Shown: one piece after another, positions 1 through 7,773 of the stretch
Numbering within the stretch: position 1 is the stretch's first letter
How the letters are laid out: every line of letters begins with the position of its first letter
From: Bacteroidales bacterium
Lineage (GTDB): Bacteria; Bacteroidota; Bacteroidia; Bacteroidales; WCHB1-69
Direction of reading: 5' to 3'
Length of the DNA: 64,000 bases
NCBI GenBank assembly: GCA_017535665.1
Contig: JAFXTS010000005.1
Location: 1 to 64,000, forward strand
The notes under the pieces: generated by a model
What the model was told of the DNA's origin: nothing
The model's input: the letters and a program-made list of their open reading frames with translations, nothing else
The model's database searches: none
Program-made: the position numbers and the translations under genes

Positions 1-112
1 GGAAGCCGAAATCGACATCCCCGCCGTGCAAAAAGAGATTGAACAGTTGGAGACGGAACTGGCCGAAGTGCAGGGGAAGATGAAGGAGTATTTGAAGGAG
101 TTGGGGTATTAA
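1..112 (+). CDS. hsdM: HsdM, type I DNA methyltransferase subunit, C-terminal end (partial)
   Basis: Only the last 36 codons are inside the window, read from base 2 and ending in TAA. The peptide starts EAEIDIPAVQKEIEQLE and is an acidic coiled-coil-like tail ending in KELGY. This resembles the C-terminal helix with which type I N6-adenine methyltransferases bind HsdS. The catalytic domain lies outside the window. Identification rests on this tail plus the hsdS and hsdR genes downstream in the same direction. The stop is followed at once by a scrap of dinD-like coding sequence, so the original downstream neighbour has been disturbed. Confidence 0.75.
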   Translation, partial: EAEIDIPAVQKEIEQLETELAEVQGKMKEYLKELGY

Positions 113-159
113 CAGACCATTTCGTGGATATGCACGAAATGATAATCATATATAAATAA
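112..159 (+). pseudogene. Scrap of a dinD-like gene directly after hsdM
   Basis: Read from base 112, this stretch encodes TDHFVDMHEMIIIYK and then TAA. It matches an internal segment of the adjacent intact DinD (NDHFVDITEMIVIGK, around bases 361-405) and the equivalent segment of the second DinD near base 11100 ([15 protein letters not shown]). There is no start codon or other DinD sequence, so it is a leftover of an earlier dinD copy, probably stranded by recombination. It overlaps the hsdM stop codon by one base. Confidence 0.7.
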
Positions 160-176
160 CTAAAAACCAAGAAAAT

Positions 177-1040
177 ATGAGCGAAAAACTAACAAAAAAA
201 GCAGTATCAACTTTTGAAAGTATTAAAGAAGTTGACATTAATGGTAATGAGTACTGGAATTCTCGTAAACTTGCAAAAGTGTTGGAATATGCGGACCACA
301 GAAATTTCATTACCGTAGTGGGGAAAGCCAAAGAAGCATGTCTAAATAGTGGGATTCCAGTGAATGATCATTTCGTTGACATCACCGAAATGATAGTAAT
401 AGGGAAAGGCGGCGAGCGGCAGGTGGATTCAGTCAAACTTTCAAGATACGCTTGCTACTTGATAGTGCAAAACGCCGATCCGAGCAAAACCATTGTAGCA
501 CAAGGACAGACCTATTTTGCTATCCAAACCCGCATCGCTGAAGTTCAGCAAATGAAGGAATATCAAGAGCTTACCAGTGAAGAAGAAAAGCGATTGTTCC
601 TTCGTTCTGAGTTGCTGCAACACAATTCCCAGTTGGCAAGTGCCGCGAAAGATGCAGGTGTGATAGACTCAAGAGATTATGCCATCTTTCAGAATTACGG
701 GTATCAAGGATTATATGGTGGAATGACCGCGAAAGACATTCATGCGAGGAAAGGACTGAAGAAGAGCCAGAAGATATTGGACCACATGGGCAGTACGGAA
801 TTGGCGGCCAATCTGTTCCGTGCCACCCAGACAGAAGAGAAACTACGTCGGGAAAACATAAAAGGCAAACAAGAAGCCAATATGACACACTATGAGGTCG
901 GAGCCAAGGTTCGCCAAACCATCAAAGAGCTTGGCGGCACCATGCCGGAAAATCTGCCTGTGGAGGAGAGCATCAAGGTTGTGGAGAGAAAACGTCAGAA
1001 GCAATTAAAGGAGAAAAACGAAAAACCCGAAGACAAATGA
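177..1040 (+). CDS. dinD: DinD-like DNA damage-inducible protein D (copy 1)
   Basis: The 287-residue product matches the DinD family in length and motifs: an N-terminal segment NEYWNSRKLAKVLEY, then VGKAKEACLNSG, NDHFVDI and LSRYACYLIVQNADPSK, and a basic C-terminus. E. coli DinD is SOS-induced and reported to act on RecA filaments. DinD genes also occur often inside type I R-M loci of Bacteroidetes, where their role is unclear. The ATG at 177 is taken as start because it opens the conserved domain after a short AT-rich leader. It shares only family-level similarity with the second copy at 10916-11749. Its stop overlaps the next frame by four bases. Confidence 0.85.
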   Translation: MSEKLTKKAVSTFESIKEVDINGNEYWNSRKLAKVLEYADHRNFITVVGKAKEACLNSGIPVNDHFVDITEMIVIGKGGERQVDSVKLSRYACYLIVQNADPSKTIVAQGQTYFAIQTRIAEVQQMKEYQELTSEEEKRLFLRSELLQHNSQLASAAKDAGVIDSRDYAIFQNYGYQGLYGGMTAKDIHARKGLKKSQKILDHMGSTELAANLFRATQTEEKLRRENIKGKQEANMTHYEVGAKVRQTIKELGGTMPENLPVEESIKVVERKRQKQLKEKNEKPEDK

Positions 1041-1609
1041 TTGTCAATAGTATTCCCGACGGCATCACCTTTGAGCAGTTTATGGGCGAGCACAGTTCGT
1101 GTCCGCGCAACCGACTCATTGCCAGAGCGTTCTATTTGGCAGGTTTCATCGAGTCGTGGGGCCGTGGTATTGGTAAAATCAGAGACGAATTTGTGGCCAA
1201 CGGCTTGGAAGCCCCCGTTTACAAGGAAGAGATGGGCGGAATGTCGGTGTATATCACCCGAAGGAAAGGATTGTATGGCGAAGATGGCACTGTAAATGAC
1301 GGTGTAAATGTTGTTGAAAATAAAGATATTACGACGAATAATGACCATATAAATGACCATATAAATGACCATATAAATGACCATGTAAATGACCATGTGA
1401 AATTGTCTGCGAACGAAAAGAAAGTTCTTCAATTGATGTGGAATGATATGGCTATAAATTACGAACAAATAGAAAAAAAGTTGAAGATTTCAACATCCAC
1501 AACAATGCGAGCCATAAGAAAACTGCGCAAAGAGATGCTTGTTGTTCGTGAAGGATCAAACAAGACCGGCTATTGGTATGTCACTGAAAAAGGGAAGGAG
1601 TTGCTATGA
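1037..1609 (+). pseudogene. 3' half of an AlbA_2/ATPase-like/winged-helix gene, 5'-truncated
   Basis: The frame opens straight into SIPDGITFEQFMGEHSSCPR and then FIESWGRGIGKI, which is the end of the GHKL/HATPase_c_4-like domain of AlbA_2 (schlafen-like) regulators. A repetitive linker (about residues 101-121) and a winged-helix domain follow (ANEKKVLQLMWND to GYWYVTEKGKELL). The AlbA_2 domain and the ATP-binding N-box are absent; compare the complete homologue at 7774-9288. The junction falls exactly at the dinD stop codon, so insertion of dinD probably removed the 5' end. A 190-residue protein could still be translated through the ATGA overlap, so a residual DNA-binding role cannot be excluded. 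Confidence 0.75.
1340..1399 (+). repeat. Five 12-bp tandem repeats encoding an (NDHI/V) linker
   Basis: Five consecutive copies of AATGACCATATA, the last two reading ATGTA and ATGTG at the end, encode a repeating Asn-Asp-His-Ile/Val linker. Because the unit is 12 bp, copy-number changes keep the frame. The linker joins the ATPase-like remnant to the winged helix. The intact homologue has a different 12-bp repeat at the same place. Confidence 0.95.
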
Positions 1610-2364
1610 AGATACAATTCGCATCGGACTTGCATTTGGAGATGAGCGCCAATGCTGCGTGGATTCAGTCGCATCCGTTGGAAGTGGCTGGAGAAATCCT
1701 TGTGTTGGCTGGAGATACGGCCTATTTGGAAGAAGGAGTGCCCGATTGGTTCTTGGACTGGGCTTCAACTTCCTACAAGCAAGTGATGCTCATCCCCGGC
1801 AATCATGAGTTCTACCATTTCGGTGATGTAGCCAAGCGTGGCGATTCATGGCAGTGGATGCTTCGTGAAAACGTGGGATACTATTACAACAAAGTAGTCC
1901 GCATTGACAACACCGACTTCATCCTTTCCACGATGTGGTCTCACATTCCCGAAACGGAGATGTTTCAGGTGCAAAGGGGGTTGAACGATTTTCATCAGAT
2001 TCTTTACAAAGGCGCGATTCTCACCCCCGACGACTATAACAACGAACATGAGCGGTGCAAGCGATTCATCACGGAGAGTGTGGTCCAAAGCAAAGTGGAC
2101 CACATCGTGGTGGTGACGCATCATGTGCCCACCTCGTTGGCCATTGCGCCGCAACATGTAGGCAGTCCGTTGAACAGTGCGTTCACGGTGGAGATGGGCA
2201 ACTTCATTGCCGACAGCCGCATTGACTTTTGGATTTACGGTCATTCGCACACCAACATCGATGCCGAAATTGAAGGCACAAGAATAATGGCGAACCAATT
2301 GGGCTATATCGCCCACGGCGAGCAGAATAACGGATTTAGAAACAACAAGTATTTTGAATTATGA
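1606..2364 (+). CDS. Calcineurin-like metallophosphoesterase
   Basis: This is a complete metallophosphoesterase of 252 residues. Metal-binding motifs appear in family order: DLH near residue 9, GDT near 37, GNHE near 66, VVTHH near 170 and GHSH near 211. Enzymes with this fold hydrolyse phosphomonoesters, phosphodiesters or nucleic acids, and the substrate here is not evident. It overlaps both the upstream fragment and downstream hsdS by ATGA, so it is translated as part of the R-M operon. Phosphoesterases of this kind recur beside Bacteroidetes type I systems. A role in DNA-end or nucleotide processing is inference only. Confidence 0.85.
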   Translation: MKIQFASDLHLEMSANAAWIQSHPLEVAGEILVLAGDTAYLEEGVPDWFLDWASTSYKQVMLIPGNHEFYHFGDVAKRGDSWQWMLRENVGYYYNKVVRIDNTDFILSTMWSHIPETEMFQVQRGLNDFHQILYKGAILTPDDYNNEHERCKRFITESVVQSKVDHIVVVTHHVPTSLAIAPQHVGSPLNSAFTVEMGNFIADSRIDFWIYGHSHTNIDAEIEGTRIMANQLGYIAHGEQNNGFRNNKYFEL

Positions 2365-3644
2365 GTAACGAAAACCAGCATATCCCCTCCGGCTACAAGC
2401 CCTCGCCCCTCGGCATCATTCCTAAAGACTGGGAAGTGAAGAGATTGGGAGAAGTATGCAATTTTTTGCGCAATAATACACTGTCGCGCAAGCAGCTAAA
2501 CGACACAAACGGCAAAGTTCAAAACATTCACTATGGGGATATTCTAGTGAAATACCCATCAATCTTAAATGCTTGCACTGAAAGTATCCCTTATGTTAAT
2601 CAAGAAGATTACAAGGATACCTTAACTGATTTTATTGAAGATGGTGATGTTATTATGGCTGACACCGCAGAAGATGAAACCGTTGGAAAAGCTTGCGAAA
2701 TAACCAACGTCGATTCAAAACAGATACTCGCAGGTCTTCATACGATGTTGATTCGTCCTCAAAAGGGCCTATTTGCTTCGTCTTTTTTGGGTTATCATAT
2801 TAATTCCAACTCATATCGCAAGCAATTAACCGCTTTAATGCAAGGAATAAAAGTATGTTCTTTGGGGAAGCAAGTAATAGCAAATACATTTTTATTACTT
2901 CCTCCATTGTCAGAGCAAAAACGCATTTGCGATCTTCTTTCTCTTTGGGACACCACCATAGAGAAGCAGACCGCCCTGATAGAGAAGCTCACCCTGCGCA
3001 AGCGCGGCCTCATGCAACAACTGCTCACTGGAAAGAAACGGCTGAAAGGGTTTAGTGGGGAGTGGGGATATCACAAAATACAAGACCATTTTACGGAAAT
3101 TCGCGATAAAAATGATGGTAAAGGGCATATTCCTATGACAATTTCTGCCAAAGTTGGTTTGGTTTCACAAACACACAAATTTGACCGAATTGTTGCAGGA
3201 AATAGTCTTGATAAATATACACTATTGCATAAGGGGGATTTTGCTTATAACAAGGGAAATTCAAATCTTTATGAAATGGGTTGTATTTATCGCCTAAAAG
3301 AAGAGTCGGCTGTGGTTCCATTTGTATATATATGTTTTAGAGTGGTTGATGATACGTGTTGTGAGTTCTATCAACAGTTTTTTATTAATCACGGTTTAGA
3401 TAAACAATTGAAACAAATTATCACTTCTGGCGCAAGGGGTGATGGCTTGTTGAATGTGAATTCTGAAGATTTTATGGCATTAAAGATTCCTTATCCGCCA
3501 ATAAAAGAGCAACAAGCAATTGCAAGTATTTTGAATAATGCCGACAAAGAAATCGAATTGGCCAAAGAGAAATTATTGCATTTACAAAAGCAAAAGCGAG
3601 GATTAATGCAAGTTTTGTTGAGTGGAAAGAAAAGAGTAAAATAA
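2361..3644 (+). CDS. hsdS: HsdS, type I restriction-modification specificity subunit
   Basis: The 427-residue protein has the usual two-fold layout. Target recognition domain 1 is about residues 14-180 (opening PLGIIPKDWEVKRLGEV), followed by a conserved helical spacer about 185-230 (EQKRICDLLSLWD, KRGLMQQLLTGKKR). Target recognition domain 2 is about 235-385, and a second helix closes the protein (EQQAIASILNNADKEI, KRGLMQVLLSGKKR). It determines the bipartite DNA site and bridges two HsdM subunits. The recognition domains are AT-rich relative to hsdM and hsdR, as is common for exchangeable specificity regions. The start overlaps the phosphoesterase by four bases; the Pycsar-like genes begin five bases after its stop. 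Confidence 0.93.
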   Translation: MSNENQHIPSGYKPSPLGIIPKDWEVKRLGEVCNFLRNNTLSRKQLNDTNGKVQNIHYGDILVKYPSILNACTESIPYVNQEDYKDTLTDFIEDGDVIMADTAEDETVGKACEITNVDSKQILAGLHTMLIRPQKGLFASSFLGYHINSNSYRKQLTALMQGIKVCSLGKQVIANTFLLLPPLSEQKRICDLLSLWDTTIEKQTALIEKLTLRKRGLMQQLLTGKKRLKGFSGEWGYHKIQDHFTEIRDKNDGKGHIPMTISAKVGLVSQTHKFDRIVAGNSLDKYTLLHKGDFAYNKGNSNLYEMGCIYRLKEESAVVPFVYICFRVVDDTCCEFYQQFFINHGLDKQLKQIITSGARGDGLLNVNSEDFMALKIPYPPIKEQQAIASILNNADKEIELAKEKLLHLQKQKRGLMQVLLSGKKRVK

Positions 3645-3649
3645 TTATT

Positions 3650-4399
3650 ATGGAAGTAAAAAGTGAAATAAATTACGATTATTTAGATAGCATCAGCAGA
3701 ATTGATGACTACTTGAATAACCACAATGATTATCAAGAATGTGGAGATATTCCAGCGAGGAATAGACTTACATATTCCAATGGTTTTTACGTGGATTGTT
3801 ATGCCTTATTTGTTGACATTAGGTCTTCGTCAAAATTGCCAAAACAATATCAAAAAAGAGTTCTTGCCAGAATTTATAGAAGTTACATTTCTGAATTAAC
3901 AGCAATCATGCAAGATTTCAGCAATTGCAAAGAGATTAATATTGTCGGTGACTGTGTTAGTGGTATTTTTAGTCGCAACGGCAAAGACGATGTCATGCAA
4001 CCCTTCCAAGCTGCATATACCATCAATGGAGTGGTTAAGATTTTAAATCACAAACTAGAGAAAAAAGGATTGTCACCTATTAAAATTGGCATTGGCCTCG
4101 CAAAAGGAAAAGCACTGATGATTCAAGCTGGTTTCAAGGGTAGTGGTTTAAATGATGTAGTGTGGATGGGCGATGTTGTTAATCAAGCTTCTAATTTGTG
4201 CAATAGTGCCAACAAAAAAGGAAATGATGTTATCGTTGTGTCTAATGATGTTTACGATGAGTTGTATGGCAAATTAGGCGCAAATAATATCCCATATCAA
4301 AAAATGCTGAAAAAGACTCATTATTTTGATGACTATTATACTGGTGATATTACATTAGTATCAATATTAGAATGGTTGAACTCTAATTCAAACAAATAA
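3650..4399 (+). CDS. Class III nucleotide cyclase, Pycsar-like (cyclase A)
   Basis: A 249-residue soluble protein made of one class III cyclase catalytic domain (about residues 45-210). Both metal-binding aspartates are visible: D56 in ALFVDIRSS and D101 in NIVGDCVSG. The helix WMGDVVNQASNLCN keeps the family asparagine (N178), but the usual transition-state arginine four residues on is Asn182. There is no receiver, HAMP or membrane segment. With the adjacent PycTM-like gene this fits PycC, which makes cCMP or cUMP on phage infection; which nucleotide is made cannot be read here. It starts five bases after hsdS and is strongly AT-rich. A second cyclase follows six bases downstream. Confidence 0.85.
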   Translation: MEVKSEINYDYLDSISRIDDYLNNHNDYQECGDIPARNRLTYSNGFYVDCYALFVDIRSSSKLPKQYQKRVLARIYRSYISELTAIMQDFSNCKEINIVGDCVSGIFSRNGKDDVMQPFQAAYTINGVVKILNHKLEKKGLSPIKIGIGLAKGKALMIQAGFKGSGLNDVVWMGDVVNQASNLCNSANKKGNDVIVVSNDVYDELYGKLGANNIPYQKMLKKTHYFDDYYTGDITLVSILEWLNSNSNK

Positions 4400-4405
4400 T
4401 CAACT

Positions 4406-5134
4406 ATGACATTAAAAGAAGATATAATTAAAAAAGCAAAGGAAATAGAATCAGAGACCTTCCTAGTAGAAGAAGTTTCGTACGTGCCAACAATTTCTAA
4501 CAGCAAACTCACTTTTGGTTGTAAAGGATTAGAGTTTGAGGCTACTGTACTATATATTGACATGAGAGGTTCAACTGCAATTTTGAATATTCACAGAAAA
4601 AGAGTTGTAGCCAAAATACACATGTTATATTATCATGCTATAGTAAAAATTGCTAAAGCCACAGGGGGCGAAATCAGGAGCTTTAATGGAGATAGCTTAC
4701 TGGTTTTTTATCCAGGCAATACAAAAGAAACATTATCGAATGCGGTAAAGGCAGCAAGACAAATGAAATATGCCATTAAAACCTTATTGAATGACAAACT
4801 AAAAAACTATTCTGATATAGATTTCGGGATTGGCATAGACCACGGCAAGATTTTAGCGACAAAAGTTGGAATCGGAGGTGCTGATGAAACAAAAGATCTA
4901 ATATGGATAGGCAATGCTGTGAATAAATCAACCAAAATCAGCGATAAATGCAAGTCCGATTATAATATTGGAATTTCAGAATTAGTGTACAACAATCTTA
5001 CAGATGATGTGAAATATGTAATAGAGGATGGTTTTTGGGGAAAGTCCAAAAAGAATATTTGGGATTGGTTTTGCATTTATTATAATAATAACGTTGAAAA
5101 TTGTTATGCCACAACGTATCATATTAGCATTTAA
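4406..5134 (+). CDS. Class III nucleotide cyclase, Pycsar-like (cyclase B)
   Basis: The second single-domain cyclase has 242 residues. The metal aspartates are D52 in LYIDMRGST and D96 in SFNGDSLLVF. The helix WIGNAVNKSTKI keeps Asn173 and has Lys177 where most class III cyclases have arginine. It is clearly related to cyclase A but strongly diverged, so the pair is not a recent duplication. Class III active sites form between two monomers, each providing different residues. The differing arginine positions (Asn in A, Lys in B) raise the possibility of an obligate A/B heterodimer. It is followed 12 bases later by the membrane effector candidate. Confidence 0.85.
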   Translation: MTLKEDIIKKAKEIESETFLVEEVSYVPTISNSKLTFGCKGLEFEATVLYIDMRGSTAILNIHRKRVVAKIHMLYYHAIVKIAKATGGEIRSFNGDSLLVFYPGNTKETLSNAVKAARQMKYAIKTLLNDKLKNYSDIDFGIGIDHGKILATKVGIGGADETKDLIWIGNAVNKSTKISDKCKSDYNIGISELVYNNLTDDVKYVIEDGFWGKSKKNIWDWFCIYYNNNVENCYATTYHISI

Positions 5135-5146
5135 AATAAATTCCTT

Positions 5147-5707
5147 ATGAACAACGAGCAAAAAGAAAAATTCAGTATTGAAGTCCACAATCAAATCATT
5201 GGCTGGACAGGAAATTGCGACACAAAAGCCTCTATTGTGCTTGCTTTTATTGGCGTATTAGTATCAATTGCATTCACTAGCGAATATTTATTGGATGCAA
5301 TAGAAACTCAATTCAATAATATAATAACTTATTGGAGAGTAGATTCTGGCTCTTTTAGTTTTCTATCAACAATGATGTTCATCTCGTTAATAGGATTTGT
5401 TTCCTCTATGGGATTGTGTTGCTATCATGCAATAAAATCACTGAAAGCAAACATTAAATGCGATGGGGATTCCATTATATTCTTTGGAAAGATTGCTGAA
5501 CATAAAACGAAAGAGGACTACATTGAACATGTAAATAATATCACTGAAGAAGATTTTGAAAAAGACAAATTATCACAAATACATAATTGCGCGATTATTT
5601 GTAACAATAAATTCAAACATTATAATAAGAGCATAAAACATCTTTCTATTGGATTGATGTTTTTCGTTTGTTTTATCGTATTTGTAATCATATTGGAAGC
5701 AGTATAA
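5147..5707 (+). CDS. PycTM/DUF5706-like membrane effector of a Pycsar-type system
   Basis: The 186-residue protein matches the DUF5706 (Pycsar effector) layout. An amphipathic N-terminus with WTGNCDTKAS precedes helix 1 (about residues 28-46). Helix 2 is about 72-95. A cytoplasmic segment with IIFFGKIAEHKTKEDYIE and LSQIHNCAIICNNKFK follows (110-157), then helix 3 (165-184). In described Pycsar systems such proteins respond to cCMP or cUMP by disrupting the inner membrane and killing the infected cell. Assignment rests on motif order and position behind the two cyclases. A generic small membrane protein is the alternative, but the FFG and QIH motifs argue against it. Confidence 0.8.
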   Translation: MNNEQKEKFSIEVHNQIIGWTGNCDTKASIVLAFIGVLVSIAFTSEYLLDAIETQFNNIITYWRVDSGSFSFLSTMMFISLIGFVSSMGLCCYHAIKSLKANIKCDGDSIIFFGKIAEHKTKEDYIEHVNNITEEDFEKDKLSQIHNCAIICNNKFKHYNKSIKHLSIGLMFFVCFIVFVIILEAV

Positions 5708-5811
5708 TCAAATTGCGAAATATCAGCTGGTTGATCACAAGGACAGAAGACAGTTCGGTAAATCAGAAATTTTGATAACAGTATGTCCATTTGAAGGAAG
5801 AGTTTTGTATT

Positions 5812-7761
5812 ATGATAAACAAGGATAGGGTCGTTTTTTTCTCTAAAAGAAATATGGCTGGTGGATTTGAACTCCGTAAGGGGGAACACATCCTTCGTGC
5901 AGAGGCAAAATCTGATTATACGGACATAAATGATTTTTTGGAGCTTTACCATATAAAACAGTATATAGACAATGGAATCTATCTGAACACATGGACCCAA
6001 GACGATATAAGCCATTTTAAGCAGAAAGTCGCCATATATAATAAGACAATAGCACAATTTTCATTGACAATCAATGAAAACAACTTCAAAAACATATATC
6101 AGAATATCATACCTGATTATGTTAGTTCCTTTTGGGAGTTAATAAATAACTATAATTTGTCTAAGCACATTTCATACAAGGATTTTCGTGACATTTTGGA
6201 GGAAAGGAAATATCTGATAAATGAAATTTTGCACCACAAAAAAGTCGTTGAACATTTTAACACGGTAATCAAGAACTATTTTCTCTCACATCCCGAAACA
6301 GCAACAATACTGCTCTCAATCTACGAGATTGAAAAGAACAGCCCCCAAGAACAGTATTATCTGCCCCCAAGTCTAACAGTAGAAGATAAAGAAACTATTA
6401 TTTTGCGCTATCTTGATTCACCAGAGGTGAATTTGAATTACCTCCCTATTATTCAGAATGCGAAAAATAGCAATGCTTTCAAACTGTCCGACAAAACACG
6501 GTTGAAAGCAAAGCATTTGAATGAAAAGAAAATTGATGAGTTTTTCAGCACTAATAGTGGAATGAAATTTGGAGTTTCAGTCTGTTTCTCGGAGGATACC
6601 AGCAAAATAAAAGAAGTAATAAGAAAAGATAAATTCAATATTGAGTACATCTATAGTTTGAATTTTATCAAAGAAAACAGTGCGCCCCATACTTTATTTG
6701 AGAATTTCCATCACTTATTTAAATATCTTGATAACCAACATAGAATTAGATTGACAAATAAGGAAAGTTTAACGGGTACTTTTGAAAGAGTGATTAGTGG
6801 TGTACACTCAACATATGAATACCGTACGAACTCCGTATTCAGGTCATTTGAGAATACGGCTCTACTACAGATTGCTGGTTATAAGAGCGTGCTTGAAAAA
6901 ATAGGATGTTCTTTAGAAGACACATTATCTTTCGTGTTTTCCACTATCTTTGCAGAAAAATACGGGTTCGCAAAAAATGCTCGATTAACTATGCCCACAG
7001 GAGATTCCTATTTGGAAAAAGTCAGATCCTTGGCTCCCGAATTTGAATCACTGTTAAAGCAGTACAAATTATTCGTAGAAGATGGTTGCATAGACTTTGA
7101 ACTTTTGGAAATATCTTCTTCTCCATATTCTGTTGAAGACATTCCAAGTCTGAATCCAAACAAATACTTATACATAAAAGATAATCAAGAACTGTTGAAA
7201 ATCACACACCTGTTCTTCTCAGACCAGACCTTATTAAGCTACGTTGATCCTTTCAAAGACAAACATTATCGTACATTGTTTGATTTACTTACCAATGAAG
7301 ATGTCGCCTACAACCAATATGAAGAGTATCAAAAGTCAGAAATTGACTATCTTGTAGATCAAAAATGTCTGTATGTTGATGGTAACGGGAACATTCAGTT
7401 TGTCAATCCCGCACGAGTATCTATATTATATGACTTGTTTCTAAATGAAGCTGCTTCATTCTATAGATATGATCCTGAATTTAGATTGGAAGCTCTAAAT
7501 ATGGAAAGGGCTGGTTTAGTCTATTTTGGAAACACTTTATTTACGATACCCGAGCAGTCTTATTTTAATTACCATCTCAACAAAAGTGAATTTACCAATG
7601 GGCTTGACTTAAGAAATAAATACGCTCATGGAACTTCAGCAGAACCAAATAAAATAAAAGAACACGAATATGCTTATTTGATGTATTTAAAGCTAATCGT
7701 ACTGGCATTATTAAAAATTGAAGATGATTTGATAATACATAAAGCATTAATAACAGAATAA
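5812..7761 (+). CDS. Uncharacterised 649-residue protein with C-terminal HEPN-like RNxxxH motif
   Basis: I do not recognise a named family. The protein is largely helical, AT-rich in codon use, and has no signal peptide or membrane helix. Near the C-terminus it carries LDLRNKYAHG, an R-N-x3-H signature of the Rx4-6H type found in HEPN ribonucleases of toxin and abortive-infection systems, in a helical context (DLRNKYAHGT then EHEYAYLMYLKLIVLALL). The frame is open from a TTG at 5791, but the ATG at 5812 is preferred: AAGGAAGAG lies just upstream as a possible ribosome site. It follows the Pycsar-like genes by about 100 bases in the same direction, so a defence role is plausible but inferred. 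Confidence 0.7.
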   Translation: MINKDRVVFFSKRNMAGGFELRKGEHILRAEAKSDYTDINDFLELYHIKQYIDNGIYLNTWTQDDISHFKQKVAIYNKTIAQFSLTINENNFKNIYQNIIPDYVSSFWELINNYNLSKHISYKDFRDILEERKYLINEILHHKKVVEHFNTVIKNYFLSHPETATILLSIYEIEKNSPQEQYYLPPSLTVEDKETIILRYLDSPEVNLNYLPIIQNAKNSNAFKLSDKTRLKAKHLNEKKIDEFFSTNSGMKFGVSVCFSEDTSKIKEVIRKDKFNIEYIYSLNFIKENSAPHTLFENFHHLFKYLDNQHRIRLTNKESLTGTFERVISGVHSTYEYRTNSVFRSFENTALLQIAGYKSVLEKIGCSLEDTLSFVFSTIFAEKYGFAKNARLTMPTGDSYLEKVRSLAPEFESLLKQYKLFVEDGCIDFELLEISSSPYSVEDIPSLNPNKYLYIKDNQELLKITHLFFSDQTLLSYVDPFKDKHYRTLFDLLTNEDVAYNQYEEYQKSEIDYLVDQKCLYVDGNGNIQFVNPARVSILYDLFLNEAASFYRYDPEFRLEALNMERAGLVYFGNTLFTIPEQSYFNYHLNKSEFTNGLDLRNKYAHGTSAEPNKIKEHEYAYLMYLKLIVLALLKIEDDLIIHKALITE

Positions 7762-7773
7762 AACCTCATTCTT

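Noticed and set aside
1340..1399. Short direct repeats that could suggest a CRISPR array
   Set aside because: Units are 12 bp, directly adjacent, without spacers, and lie in a reading frame; they are a linker repeat.
2361..3644. Possible phase-variable hsdS inversion system
   Set aside because: The repeats in the two halves are direct, diverged and structural; there is no second hsdS or recombinase next to it.
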